DNA from: Nitrospirillum amazonense
Lineage (GTDB): Bacteria > Pseudomonadota > Alphaproteobacteria > Azospirillales > Azospirillaceae
Assembly: GCF_007828035.1 (NCBI RefSeq)
Contig: NZ_VITV01000004.1
Location: forward strand, 15,559 to 79,558
Length of the DNA: 64,000 nt
Direction of reading: 5' to 3'
Position 1 is the first letter of the stretch. Each line of letters starts with the position of its first letter. The notes below the pieces were generated by a model. That model was not told the DNA's origin, searched no databases, and saw only the letters and a list, made by a program, of their open reading frames with translations. This document shows positions 1 to 8,856 of the stretch, piece by piece. A program made the translations under genes and the position numbers.

Positions 1-222
1 GGGGCATCCGCCCCTTGGCTCATCCTCGCCTTTCAGTCCACTGCGTTCCCCGAAAGGCTCCGGCGGCCGCAGTCGCGGCCTAGTCGCTACGCTCCAATGC
101 TGGCCTCAAACGCCGGCGGGGCATCCGCCCCTTGGCTCATCCTCGCCTTTCAGTCCACTGCGTTCCCCGAAAGGCTCCGGCGGCCGCAGTCGCGGCCTAG
201 TCGCTACGCTCCAGTGCTGGCC
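1..222 (-). repeat. Tandem pair of an intergenic repeat, 117-bp period
   Basis: Bases 1-105 recur at 118-222 with a single mismatch (A97 versus G214), separated by a 12-bp spacer. On the minus strand each copy reads as a GGCCGC-GACT-GCGGCC hairpin, a middle CCTTTC/GAAAGG stem, then a GGGGC/GCCCC hairpin with a GGAT loop. The same arrangement recurs at 28589, 48749 and 55061, so this is a member of a dispersed family. Nothing in it looks like a gene. It lies downstream of the aminotransferase-like gene, and the window edge may cut further copies. Confidence 0.9.
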
Positions 223-261
223 ACACGCGGCAGCGGTGGCCCGGGGTTTCCTTTGAGCCCC

Positions 262-1578
262 TCAGATTTCCTTCAGCGCCTCCACCAGCCTGGCCATATC
301 GGCCGGCGTGGTGCTGAAGCCTGGGGTTACGCGCAGGCAGGCGCCGCCGGCCAGGCCGGTACGCACCACGGTGAACAGGCCGTGCTTTTCCAGCAAGTGC
401 GCGGCCAGGGCGGTGTTGGCCGCCGGCGTGGTCTGGCCCTTCACCCGGAAGCTGGTCATGCCAGCGCACAGGCGCGGGTCGTCGGGGGTGAGCACCTCGA
501 TCTTCGGCAGGTTGCGCGCCGGCAGGGCCCACAGGTCACGCAGATGGCGCAGGCGGGCGCCGATGATGGGCGTGCCCAGGGCCTGGTGGAAGTCCAGCGC
601 GTCGATGGCGGCCATCTGGGCCGCGAAGTTGGCCATGCCGGTGTGCACCCGGCCCAGGATCGGGTCGCGCTCCGATGGTTCCTCGCCCATGAAGGGCTCG
701 ATGTCGGCGATGCGGTCCTTGCGGATATAGAGGGCGCCCACGCCTAGGGGAGCGCCGATCCATTTGTGCAGGTTGAACACGGCGAAATCGACGCCGTCGC
801 CGTGCACGTCCACGGGGCCCTGGCCCCAGGCCTGGGCGCTGTCCACCACCACGTCCACGCCCCGCCGGCGGGCCATGGCCACGATCTCGCGCACCGGCTG
901 TCGCAGGCCGTCGCGGTGGCTGAGATGGGTCAGCAGCATCAGCCGTACGGTGGGGTGAGCGGCCAGCGCCTGGTCGTAGGCGTCGATCAGGGTCTGGTAC
1001 GTCGGCGGGTGGGGCAGGTCGATGCTGATGACCGTGACGCCCCGCCGCCGTTCCAGCCAGGACGCCGCCATGCGGGCGCTGTCATAGTCATGGTCGCTCA
1101 TCAAGACGGCGTCGCCGGGCTTCAGCCGGGCATAGCCGCCGATGACCGCCTGCAGCGATTCGGTAGCGTTGCGGGTGATGACGATCTCGCCCGCGTCGGC
1201 ATGCACCATGGCGGCGATGCGCTGGCGCAGCGTCTGGTAATAGCCGACGAAATCCCGGCGCACGAAGGTGGCGCCTTCCTGGTTCACCTTGGCGGTGTAG
1301 CGCTCATACGCCGCCTGGATAGCCAGCGGCATCTGGCCGAAGGCACCGTATTCCAGGTTGATGACGCCGGTTTGGAGCCGGGCGGGGTAGGCGGCCGCTA
1401 CGGCGGCCCAGCCGGCCTCGTCATCCGCCGCGGGCGGGGCAGCGCCGGGGATCAGCGGGCTGGGCAAGGGGCCCGTCATGGGGCCTGTCTGCTGGGCGGA
1501 CACCGGCACGGCGGGCCCGCTGAGCAAGCCACCGGCGCCGCCGGCCAGGGCGGCTTGGAGCAAGGTGCGTCGACGCAT
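262..1578 (-). CDS. Tat-exported class V aminotransferase-fold PLP enzyme (PvdN/isopenicillin-N-epimerase-like)
   Basis: A 438-residue PLP-dependent enzyme of the class V aminotransferase fold. The N-terminus MRRRTLLQAALAGGAGG is a twin-arginine signal with a hydrophobic stretch and a possible cleavage site near VSA-QQ (residue 28). The cofactor pocket shows Asp246 in VVVDSAQAWG and the Schiff-base lysine Lys272 in VFNLHKWIG. The start at 1578 was chosen because it opens the Tat signal and follows a GGGAG site; an upstream in-frame start adds a non-signal extension. PLP enzymes are rare outside the cytoplasm. The best-known exported relative type is PvdN, which modifies pyoverdine in the Pseudomonas periplasm. 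It lies next to a TonB receptor and FecI/FecR genes, so a role in siderophore or peptide processing is plausible, but the substrate is unknown. Confidence 0.85.
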   Translation of the reverse strand: MRRRTLLQAALAGGAGGLLSGPAVPVSAQQTGPMTGPLPSPLIPGAAPPAADDEAGWAAVAAAYPARLQTGVINLEYGAFGQMPLAIQAAYERYTAKVNQEGATFVRRDFVGYYQTLRQRIAAMVHADAGEIVITRNATESLQAVIGGYARLKPGDAVLMSDHDYDSARMAASWLERRRGVTVISIDLPHPPTYQTLIDAYDQALAAHPTVRLMLLTHLSHRDGLRQPVREIVAMARRRGVDVVVDSAQAWGQGPVDVHGDGVDFAVFNLHKWIGAPLGVGALYIRKDRIADIEPFMGEEPSERDPILGRVHTGMANFAAQMAAIDALDFHQALGTPIIGARLRHLRDLWALPARNLPKIEVLTPDDPRLCAGMTSFRVKGQTTPAANTALAAHLLEKHGLFTVVRTGLAGGACLRVTPGFSTTPADMARLVEALKEI

Positions 1579-1651
1579 CAAAATCACTCCCTGGGTGCCG
1601 CCCCGGATGGGAGGTCGGGACGGCACCCCGAACAGACTCGACAGATACTAC

Positions 1652-4351
1652 TCAGAAGGCGGCGTTGAAGCGGACATAGTAGCGGCCGCCGTAGGTGTCG
1701 TACGGGGCGTTGCGCGAATATTCGATGCCGCGGCTGGCCTGGTAGATCGCCTTGGCCGGATAGGTGTCGAAGATGTTCTCGCCCGCCACCTTGACCGCCA
1801 AGTTGTCGGTGATGTGGTAGGTCACCGACAGGTCGACGAAGGTGATACCGTCGAAGGTCTGGAAGATATCGCCGGTGGAATTGCCGCTGCTGTCCGTCCA
1901 GCCGCCGTAGTAGCGGACGCGCACCTGGTAATCGACGGGGTTGTCGCTGTAGGTCAGGCTGCCGGTGATGTTGTTCTTGGGCAGGCCCTGTTCATACAGC
2001 ACCTTCTGCGTGGGGTTGGCGTTCAGGCTGCCGCCCGTCACCATGGTCAGGTTGTGGTTGTAGGCCAGCTTCATGTCGATGCGGGCCGTGTCGAACACCG
2101 GCTGGGTGTAATCGAGCACCACGTCCAGGCCCTGGGTGCGCGTGTTGAAATCGTTGGTGAACCAATAGACCGAGGTGAAGTTGTCCGCCCCCGGCACGCC
2201 CTGGGCCAACAGCTGCGCCTTCTGCGCCGCCGTCAGGTTGATGGTGGGCGAGCTGGAGAAACGGTGGTCCACGTCCACCTGGTAGGCGTCGACCGAGCCC
2301 GAGAGGCCCACATCCGTGCGCCACACCGCCCCCAGGCTGTAGTTTCGAGACGTTTCAGGGCTCAGCGGCTTGGCGCCCAGGGCCACCGCCAGCGGGTTGT
2401 CGGGTGACAGGCGCCCGCTGGTGAACAGCTGCAGGGTCTTGGTGTCCAACCCCTGCGAGGTGCTGAGGGAGTTGATCTGGCCCGGCGTGGGCGCGCGGAA
2501 CCCGGTGGAGTAGGAGGCGCGCAGGGCCAGGTCCGGCGTGATCTCATACCGGGTGGAGGCCTTGTAGGTCATCTTGTCGCCGAAGCCGGAATAGGTCTCG
2601 TACCGGCCGGCGGCGCCCACGGTCCAGTCCGGCGTCAGCTTGGCCTCCATGTCCAGGTAACCGGCGTAGCTGGTCTGGTACCAGGACCCGGCCTGCAGAT
2701 TGCTGAAACCGGGGAAGCCGTTGGCACCCGAGGCCAGGCCGGCGGTGGCACCCGGCCCCACCTGGTAAGAGGCCGTGTCGCCCGCCTCCACCGTGTAGAT
2801 CTCCAGCCGGCGCTCGGCGCCGAAGGCGATGTTCAGCGGCTCATCCAGGCCGGCGTCCAGGCGATAGACGCCGTCGGCGTTCAGGTTGAACTCATCCTGC
2901 CGCTGGGTGCCCAGGTTGAAGTTGTAGGGGCTGCTGGGCCCAAGCGAGGCGTTGATGGAATTGTTCAGGAAAAACCGGCTCTCATTCTCGCCGTAGGTGC
3001 CGCTCAAATCCCAGTCCAGGTCGGTGCCGACATGACCCCGCGCGCCCCAGGCGGCCTGGTAGTCGGTGTACTTGATGCCTTCCTTGGGCGTGAAGCCATC
3101 GGGATAGACGCTGCGCAGGTCCCAGCCGGGAAAGACCTTGGGCGCCAGGCCGTAGACGCTGGCGTTGCTCTTGGGGTCGGGGATGCGCCAGTTGATGTCG
3201 TTCATGCCCTCGCCGGTAGCGATGGTCATGAAGCCATAGAGCTCCACGGCGCCCACGGGCAGCAGGCCGTCCACGGCATAGTGGTAGCTGCTCTCGTCCG
3301 GTCGGCCCCAACGCTGCACCGGGTTGGCGATGGTCAGCTGCGGGTTGGCGGCCTGGAAGGCCTTGGCATCGTCGCGCTGGTGGGTGCGCGAGGTCAGCGT
3401 GCCGTCTGACCACTCGGCCGTGGCCATGAGGTGGCCGCCGTCACCGATCTCGGTCGCGCCCCGCAGGCCGCCATTCCAGGTGGTGCCGTCGCCGGCGTAG
3501 TACTGCGAGCCCTGCATGTAGCCGTAGACGCCGGGCCGGTCGTCCAGCTGGATGTTGATGACGCCGGCGATGGCGTCGGACCCGTACTGGGCCGAGGCGC
3601 CATCACGCAGCACTTCCACGCGACCGATGGCGAAGTCCGGGATCTGCGCCAGGTCCGGGCCCTGGGCGCCGCGCGTGCCCAGGTAGGCGGTGCGGTGGAA
3701 GCGCTTGCCGTTGATCAGCACCAGGGTCTGGTCGGGCGACAGGCCGCGCAAATGGGCCGGGCGGATGAACTGCCCGCCGTCGGAGCTGGGCAGCTTCTGG
3801 ACGTTGAAACCGGGAATGACCTGGGTCAGGTTCTCCAGCAGCTGGTTGGAGGCACCGTCCTGCAGATCCTTGGCCGACAGCACGTCGACCGGGGTCATGG
3901 TGGTGAACCGGGTGCGGCCGCGGTCGCGGGTGCCGGTCACCACCACCTCGTCCAGGCTGCCGCCGGCAGCGTCTGCCACCTGCACCTCCGCCGGGGCGGG
4001 CGCCGCCTGGGCCTTGCGCGCGGGGGTGCCGGTGGAAACCGGCGCGGGCGCCAGCTTCAGCACCACGGTGTGGCCATCGTCCGACGCCACCACCAGGGGC
4101 GTGCCCTTCAGCAGGCGCGCCAGGGCCTGCTGCCGGTCCAGGTCGCCCTGCAGCGCGGCCGTGGAGATACCGTCCAGCTGGTCGGTGGGCGCCAGAATCT
4201 GGATGCCCGCCTGCTGGGCGAACAGCGGGATGGAGCGGACGGCCGGCTGGGCCGCCAGGTCAAAGTGCGCGCTCTGCGCCCAGGCCGGAACCGCCCACCC
4301 CATCAACGCCGTACTGCACAGAGCAAAGAAACTGCCATATTTCTTAATCAT
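1652..4351 (-). CDS. TonB-dependent outer-membrane receptor with N-terminal STN signalling domain
   Basis: About 899 residues. A Sec signal peptide ends near PAWAQS, followed by an STN (secretin/TonB N-terminal) domain at roughly residues 30-85 (FDLAAQPAVRSIPLFAQQAG), a TonB box-like linker (LDEVVVTGTR), a plug domain (DLLENL.., LINGKRFHRTAYLG, VEVLRDGASAQYG, IAGVINI) and a long beta-barrel ending in aromatic Phe (VRFNAAF). STN-bearing receptors signal ligand occupancy through FecR to an ECF sigma factor, and exactly those two genes lie immediately upstream. The start at 4351 (MIKKYG) has GGGGA nine bases ahead; 4360 is possible. Ligand unknown; a ferric siderophore is the default guess from family knowledge. 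Confidence 0.93.
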   Translation of the reverse strand: MIKKYGSFFALCSTALMGWAVPAWAQSAHFDLAAQPAVRSIPLFAQQAGIQILAPTDQLDGISTAALQGDLDRQQALARLLKGTPLVVASDDGHTVVLKLAPAPVSTGTPARKAQAAPAPAEVQVADAAGGSLDEVVVTGTRDRGRTRFTTMTPVDVLSAKDLQDGASNQLLENLTQVIPGFNVQKLPSSDGGQFIRPAHLRGLSPDQTLVLINGKRFHRTAYLGTRGAQGPDLAQIPDFAIGRVEVLRDGASAQYGSDAIAGVINIQLDDRPGVYGYMQGSQYYAGDGTTWNGGLRGATEIGDGGHLMATAEWSDGTLTSRTHQRDDAKAFQAANPQLTIANPVQRWGRPDESSYHYAVDGLLPVGAVELYGFMTIATGEGMNDINWRIPDPKSNASVYGLAPKVFPGWDLRSVYPDGFTPKEGIKYTDYQAAWGARGHVGTDLDWDLSGTYGENESRFFLNNSINASLGPSSPYNFNLGTQRQDEFNLNADGVYRLDAGLDEPLNIAFGAERRLEIYTVEAGDTASYQVGPGATAGLASGANGFPGFSNLQAGSWYQTSYAGYLDMEAKLTPDWTVGAAGRYETYSGFGDKMTYKASTRYEITPDLALRASYSTGFRAPTPGQINSLSTSQGLDTKTLQLFTSGRLSPDNPLAVALGAKPLSPETSRNYSLGAVWRTDVGLSGSVDAYQVDVDHRFSSSPTINLTAAQKAQLLAQGVPGADNFTSVYWFTNDFNTRTQGLDVVLDYTQPVFDTARIDMKLAYNHNLTMVTGGSLNANPTQKVLYEQGLPKNNITGSLTYSDNPVDYQVRVRYYGGWTDSSGNSTGDIFQTFDGITFVDLSVTYHITDNLAVKVAGENIFDTYPAKAIYQASRGIEYSRNAPYDTYGGRYYVRFNAAF

Positions 4352-4424
4352 GACGATCATTCCCCAACAATGATGGGCGATTTGACTGGTCGTTGCCGCC
4401 TATCGCACTCATTTCCGCATTCAT

Positions 4425-4490
4425 ACTAGGGAGAGATCGGCAGGATTATCTTTCCGCCACTGCGTCATTTAAGTTTAACAGGCAAACTTG
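4425..4490 (-). promoter_or_regulatory. Candidate FecI-type promoter of the TonB receptor gene
   Basis: The gap between the receptor start and fecR is AT-richer than its surroundings. On the minus strand it carries GGAAA (4455-4451), about 16-20 bases before a TCTC-containing stretch, which resembles the GGAAAT/-35 element of FecI-family promoters. Just upstream, AAGTTT (4471) and AAACTT (4484) form a dyad that could act as an operator or a weak fecR terminator. This is assigned by eye only. Confidence 0.3.
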
Positions 4491-4517
4491 AGGCGCTACG
4501 AATTGGCCACGGCCGAC

Positions 4518-5555
4518 TCAATCATAGAGAACTATGGAATCGCCCTCTTCCCGATACTTGGCGCTGAAGCCGACGGCCACGGCTCGGGCGAAGCCGTCCA
4601 GGTCGGTGGCCTGGAACAGGCCGGAGATATGGCGCTGCGCCAGCCGGTCGCTGGCCAGCACGATGCGCCGGCGGGAATAGCGGGCGAACTGCGCCACCGC
4701 CTGAGCCAGCGTCTCGCCCTCAAAGGCCAGGCGCCCTTCCCGCCACATCAGGGCCCGGTCGAGGGCACCCGGCGGCACCGCCTCGAAACTGACCAGGCTG
4801 CCGCGCCCGGCACCGCCGGGGCGCACGCTGACCTCCTGCCCACCGCTCACCAGCACGGCGTCCCGCGACCCCAGGTGCAGGGTCCAGTCGCGGCCGGTGA
4901 CACGGTCCAGCGTTTCCGCCAGGGGCGAGGGCGCGCCTTCAACCGCCAGCTTCCCCGACAGCACGGCCACGGTCATGACACCGTCGCTGTTCAGGCGGGC
5001 GCAGCAGGCGCCGCCGGTGGTGGCCAGCTGGGCCAGCGGGCTGCGGACGACAAAGGGACGGTCGGAAACGGGGGCAACATCGAAGAACGCCTCGCCCCGC
5101 TCCAGGTACAGCAACCGCCGGCCGGCGGTATAGGCCAGAGTGACGGACGAGTTGGTGTTCAGCGTCAGGGTGGAGCCGTCATCCAGCGGAATGTGCCGCA
5201 CCTCGCCCACGGCGGAGCTGTAGGTCTGCCGGGCCGCCGGCTGGCGTATCCCTGCCCCCAGCGCCGCCAGGCCGGCCACGCTGGCGGCGCCCGCCAGCAG
5301 GCGGCGGCGGCTGTGGAGGGGTGCGCGGTCGCGGGGGACTGCGGCCTCTCCGACCAGGGCGGGCGCCAGGTCCCGCCGGCTCAGCAGCAGGGCGCGGGCG
5401 CGGGCCAGCGCGCCAAGATGGCGGGGGTCGGCGGCCAGCCAGGCGTCAAGCTCCCCCCGTTCATCGGCGGTCAGGACGCGTGCGTCCATCCGGGCCACCC
5501 AGGCGGCGGCGGCCAGGTCGATCGCCCCGGCGGTTTGTCTTACGCTCACGCTCAT
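4518..5555 (-). CDS. FecR-family anti-sigma factor / signal transducer
   Basis: About 345 residues with the FecR layout: a cytoplasmic N-terminal DUF4880-type segment (AAAAWVARMDARVLTADERGE, then LDAWLAADPRHLGAL), one membrane span around residues 90-110 (LLAGAASVAGLAALGAGI), and a periplasmic FecR domain (YSSAVGEVRHIPLDDGSTLTLN; VAVLSGKLAVEG) with a C-terminal STN-contacting part (FEGETLAQAVAQFARYSRRR). It should hold the adjacent sigma factor inactive until the TonB receptor reports ligand. The ATG at 5555 was preferred over an in-frame TTG at 5570 because AAGGGA sits four bases ahead of it. Its start lies about 20 bp after the sigma-factor stop, so the two are cotranscribed. Confidence 0.92.
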   Translation of the reverse strand: MSVSVRQTAGAIDLAAAAWVARMDARVLTADERGELDAWLAADPRHLGALARARALLLSRRDLAPALVGEAAVPRDRAPLHSRRRLLAGAASVAGLAALGAGIRQPAARQTYSSAVGEVRHIPLDDGSTLTLNTNSSVTLAYTAGRRLLYLERGEAFFDVAPVSDRPFVVRSPLAQLATTGGACCARLNSDGVMTVAVLSGKLAVEGAPSPLAETLDRVTGRDWTLHLGSRDAVLVSGGQEVSVRPGGAGRGSLVSFEAVPPGALDRALMWREGRLAFEGETLAQAVAQFARYSRRRIVLASDRLAQRHISGLFQATDLDGFARAVAVGFSAKYREEGDSIVLYD

Positions 5556-5574
5556 CAGGTCCCTTGCCAACCGA

Positions 5575-6192
5575 TCACCGTTCGCCCCGGCCGAAGCGCT
5601 CCGACAGCAACTTCAGGCCCCGGGTGATGTGCTTTTCCACGGTGTTTTCCGACAGGCGCATCCGCCGCGCGATCTCCTGCTGCGGCAGGCCTTCCACCCG
5701 GCGCATGACGAAGGCGCGGCGGGTCTGGCGCGGCAGATCGGCGATGGCGTCCTGGATCAGGCGCAGTTCCTGGCGGGCCGATGTCACCTCTTCCGGCGAG
5801 GGGGCATCCACCACCGCCTCCAGCGTCGACAGGTCGGCCACGGCGGCGATGGGCACCACGCGCGACTGACGCACCAGGCGCAGCACCACGGAATAGGCGG
5901 TCTGGAAGGCGTAGGCGCGCGGGTTCTCGATCCCGGCGACACAGGCCTTGGCCACCAGGATGGCATAGGTTTCCTGCACCACGTCATCGGCATCGAAGCC
6001 CAGGAAGGACTTCGACCGCAGCCAAGCCCTGAGCCCGTGCTCATGCGGCAGGATGTGGGTGGCCAGCCACCGCGCCCTCTCATCGCTGAAGGGGGCGTCG
6101 CTATGGGGCACGTCGCTGTAGGGCGCGCGTTGCGGCCCGTCCTGCGGCCGGGTGATCGCGTCGTGTCGATCCTGCACGGGGGCGTCATCCAC
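5575..6192 (-). CDS. ECF RNA polymerase sigma factor, FecI type
   Basis: A sigma-70 family ECF factor. Region 2 is visible as LRAWLRSKSFLGFDADDVVQ followed by ETYAILVAKA, and region 4 as the helix-turn-helix GLPQQEIARRMRLSENTVEK. It directly precedes fecR and the STN-bearing TonB receptor, the standard three-component cell-surface signalling order. No in-frame ATG sits near the domain start. GTG at 6192 (205 aa), GTG at 6177 and a TTG slightly upstream are all possible; 6192 is a compromise and the N-terminal 30 residues are low-complexity and doubtful. Expected to transcribe the receptor gene when ligand is present. Confidence 0.9.
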   Translation of the reverse strand: MDDAPVQDRHDAITRPQDGPQRAPYSDVPHSDAPFSDERARWLATHILPHEHGLRAWLRSKSFLGFDADDVVQETYAILVAKACVAGIENPRAYAFQTAYSVVLRLVRQSRVVPIAAVADLSTLEAVVDAPSPEEVTSARQELRLIQDAIADLPRQTRRAFVMRRVEGLPQQEIARRMRLSENTVEKHITRGLKLLSERFGRGER

Positions 6193-6293
6193 TGGAGGTG
6201 CATCCCTCAACGGCCGCCTCGGGGTGGGGCGGCGCCGGGATACTAGGGGGTGGATGCGCCGGCGGGGGACTTTCCCCCACCCGTCATAAAAAT

Positions 6294-8276
6294 TTAAGAC
6301 GGGGTGGTGGCAGGCAGTTGGGGGCAGACCGGCTCCAAGCCCGGTTCGCCGATGGTCTGGCCCGTGGGCCCAACGGGGTCGCGGGGACCGTGTACGCCGT
6401 CGGCCAGCTGCCAAACCCGTACCTGGCCGGTGCGCCCGCGCAGGCTGAACTCGCCCACGTCGGTCATGGGCACGCCGCAGTCGGCAGCGGCATCCACCGT
6501 GTCGGCGCTGGCCAGCACGATGCAGGCGGCGGCCGGGTCGGCCAGGTCGGCGCCCAGCGCCTCCAGCCGGGCGGCGGCGTTCACCGTATCGCCCACGATG
6601 GTGTAGTTGATGCGGCTGCTGGTGCCGATGTTGCCCACGACCACCGGGCCGGAATGGATGCCGACGCGCAGGCGGATGGCGGGCCGGCCCTGGGTCACCG
6701 CCTCGTCATAGCTCTGGCGGATGCAGCGGTTGATGGCGGCGGCGGCGCGCAGGGCGCGCGCCGCATGGTCCGCCTGCTCGTCCGGCGCGCCCCAGAAGGC
6801 CATGACGGCGTCACCGATGAACTTGTCCACCGTGCCGCCCTCGGCCTCGATGCAGGCGGACAACAGGGTGAAATGCTCGTTCAGCAGCGAGGCGGTCTGC
6901 GCCGGGGTCATGTTCTGGGCCAGGGTGCTGAAGCCCTTGATGTCGGTGAACATGACGGTGACGTCACGCTCCTCGGACAAGATCGAGCCGGCGTGATCGC
7001 CCCGGCGGATGAGGCGCAGCACCAAGGCCTTGGGCACGTAGGACTCGAACCAGCGCAGGCCGGTCAGCATGGTGTTGAAGGCGGCGGCCGCGTCCGATAG
7101 TTCGCGCAGGCGGCTGTCCGGCAGGTAGGGCACGGCGTGGAAGTCCAGGTCGCGCAGCGAGGACGCCGCGTGCGACAGGCCCCGGATCTGCCGGCTGATG
7201 GTCTTGCCCAGGATCAGGCTGAGGGCGACCGAGACCAGCAGGATGGCGACGCCGCCCAGGCCGAACCAGCGCACGCGGCGGATTTCCTGGTCCACCTCGC
7301 GCTGCGGCAGCGCCATGACCAGGGTCCAGTTCTGGGCGCCGTAGCCGCTGAGGTCGCGCAGCAGGTAGACGTAGTCGACGTCGCCGACGCTGGCCTGGCG
7401 GAAGTCCAGGTCGCGCAGCTTGCCGCCCATGCCGTCGCGGGCCACCACGCGGCCGGGGGGCTGGCGCTGCCAGATGCCGGCGGCCACGGGATCGCCCAGG
7501 TCGGACAGCGTGGGCAGGGGCGGGTTGCGACCGGCCAGGTTGAAGGTGCGGCCAATCAGGGCCGGATGGGCCAGCACGTGGTCGGCATCGAACAGGATGA
7601 AGGCGGTAACGCCCTGGCTGCTGTCCAGTTCGCCCAGGAAGCCCGACAGGTCGGCGAAGCTGACGCCCACCAGGACGGCGCCCAGGAACTTGCCGCTCTT
7701 GGATCGCACCGGCGCGCGCACGGTGAGGAAGCTGGTGCCCTCCTCCTCCGACCATACGGGGTCCACCCAGCGGGCGACGGGCGCCGCCTTCATCTCCTGC
7801 ATCAGGAGATCGCTGTTGGGCGGCGGCGGCATGGTGATGACTTCGGCGTCGTTGGGGCCCGTGCGGCGCGCCACGGTCCAGTGGCTGTCGGCCGACAGGA
7901 AGCTGACCGCGGTGATCTGGGGCGAGGCCGCCAGGGCCGAGCGCAGGTTCTGGCCCAGCCGCGTCTCATCGCTGGTGTCGATCTCCCCCCGCTGGATAGA
8001 CGCCACCAGGAATTCCGCCTGATATTGCGCCGGGTCCAACTGGGCGCGCACCCGCACCGTCATCCCGTCCATGGCCAGGATGACCTTGTCGGTCAGAAGC
8101 GCCGCAGTGTTGCGGGTGGAGGTGCTGAAGCCCAGGATCAGAACGCTGGCCACCGCCACCAGGACCAGCGTGCCGAAACCCAGCAGCAGCGCGGTAGCGA
8201 TGGAGACTCGCACGGCGGACCGTCGGATGGGACATCCCCCCGCCGGGCTTTCCAGGGCCTGTGTCGTTTCGCTCAT
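6294..8276 (-). CDS. Membrane adenylate/guanylate cyclase with extracytoplasmic sensor and HAMP-like linker
   Basis: 660 residues. Membrane spans lie at about 25-50 and 338-357, enclosing a large extracytoplasmic sensor (dCACHE-like, about 55-335). A HAMP-like linker follows (about 357-410), then a class III cyclase domain. The metal-binding aspartates are Asp445 in VMFTDIKGFS and Asp489 in KFIGDAVMAFWGAP; Lys485 and the late INYTIVGDTVNAAARLE motif complete the active site, so it looks functional and makes cAMP more likely than cGMP. The 37-residue Pro/Gly-rich tail is not conserved-looking. It sits downstream of, and in the same direction as, a long intergenic region with operator-like dyads (8364-8432). 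The input signal is unknown. Confidence 0.93.
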   Translation of the reverse strand: MSETTQALESPAGGCPIRRSAVRVSIATALLLGFGTLVLVAVASVLILGFSTSTRNTAALLTDKVILAMDGMTVRVRAQLDPAQYQAEFLVASIQRGEIDTSDETRLGQNLRSALAASPQITAVSFLSADSHWTVARRTGPNDAEVITMPPPPNSDLLMQEMKAAPVARWVDPVWSEEEGTSFLTVRAPVRSKSGKFLGAVLVGVSFADLSGFLGELDSSQGVTAFILFDADHVLAHPALIGRTFNLAGRNPPLPTLSDLGDPVAAGIWQRQPPGRVVARDGMGGKLRDLDFRQASVGDVDYVYLLRDLSGYGAQNWTLVMALPQREVDQEIRRVRWFGLGGVAILLVSVALSLILGKTISRQIRGLSHAASSLRDLDFHAVPYLPDSRLRELSDAAAAFNTMLTGLRWFESYVPKALVLRLIRRGDHAGSILSEERDVTVMFTDIKGFSTLAQNMTPAQTASLLNEHFTLLSACIEAEGGTVDKFIGDAVMAFWGAPDEQADHAARALRAAAAINRCIRQSYDEAVTQGRPAIRLRVGIHSGPVVVGNIGTSSRINYTIVGDTVNAAARLEALGADLADPAAACIVLASADTVDAAADCGVPMTDVGEFSLRGRTGQVRVWQLADGVHGPRDPVGPTGQTIGEPGLEPVCPQLPATTPS

Positions 8277-8363
8277 GGCCGCACGGTAGCCGTCGGGCGG
8301 GCCGACGGCAACTGCGGCAAGCGTGCAGGCCCCCTGCCACCGGTATGGGCCTAATTCCTACTT

Positions 8364-8432
8364 AGCATATTGCATAGTGCAAACAGGGCGCTGTGATGGG
8401 GCGCATATTGCATTAAGCAATACATAATGCAT
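8364..8432. promoter_or_regulatory. AT-rich promoter island with two TTGC..GCAA dyads 38 bp apart
   Basis: GCATATTGCAT occurs twice. Each occurrence opens a perfect dyad: TTGCATAGTGCAA at 8370-8382 and TTGCATTAAGCAA at 8408-8420, 38 bp apart. A third related block (ACATAATGCAT) follows at about 8422. Such repetition in a GC-rich genome suggests binding sites for a dimeric repressor or activator in the shared upstream region of the cyclase (minus) and nuclease-fold (plus) genes. No regulator gene is adjacent, so the cognate protein would act in trans. Confidence 0.55.
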
Positions 8433-8435
8433 CGA

Positions 8436-8856
8436 TTTGCTGGAGCCCTGCGCCAAGAGTGGATCCCGCACCAGGGCACGCCCTCGGCCAAAATGGCCGG
8501 AAAAGGCCAATAAACAGTTAACGCGACGCCGCGCCGCACCCTGGCCCACACTTTGCTAAGGTTGGCATGTCTCGCAGAACAACCCCGATAAGGGACCGCA
8601 GACGGTGGAACCGACGGAATTTGCCTACTCAGCGTTTTCGGCTTCGCGTCCCTGACAGCCCAGGGTCGAGGCGACCCTGGAGAGGCAGGAACACCTGACG
8701 CCCCATCACCGGCATACGCGGCCGTGCCATCAATCGGTTCTGGCAGAACGCGTAAACTATCCAACGGCGCGGATCCAGGTGGTCCGCGCCGTCTCTTTTC
8801 TTCGCATCCCCCGTGCCGTATCGTCATCGCGCCCTGGTTGCCGGAAGCCCACCGCG
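8436..8856. other. Long intergenic stretch with a strong hairpin, no gene recognised
   Basis: No convincing coding region was seen here. The notable element is a perfect 9-bp stem at 8660-8680 (CCAGGGTCG, AGG loop, CGACCCTGG) nested inside weaker complementarity (TGCCT near 8623 with AGGCA near 8684). It has no T-run, so it is not a typical terminator; a small structured RNA or a long leader of the downstream gene is possible. I compared it mentally with 6S, SRP, tmRNA and RNase P signatures and saw none. Confidence 0.4.
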
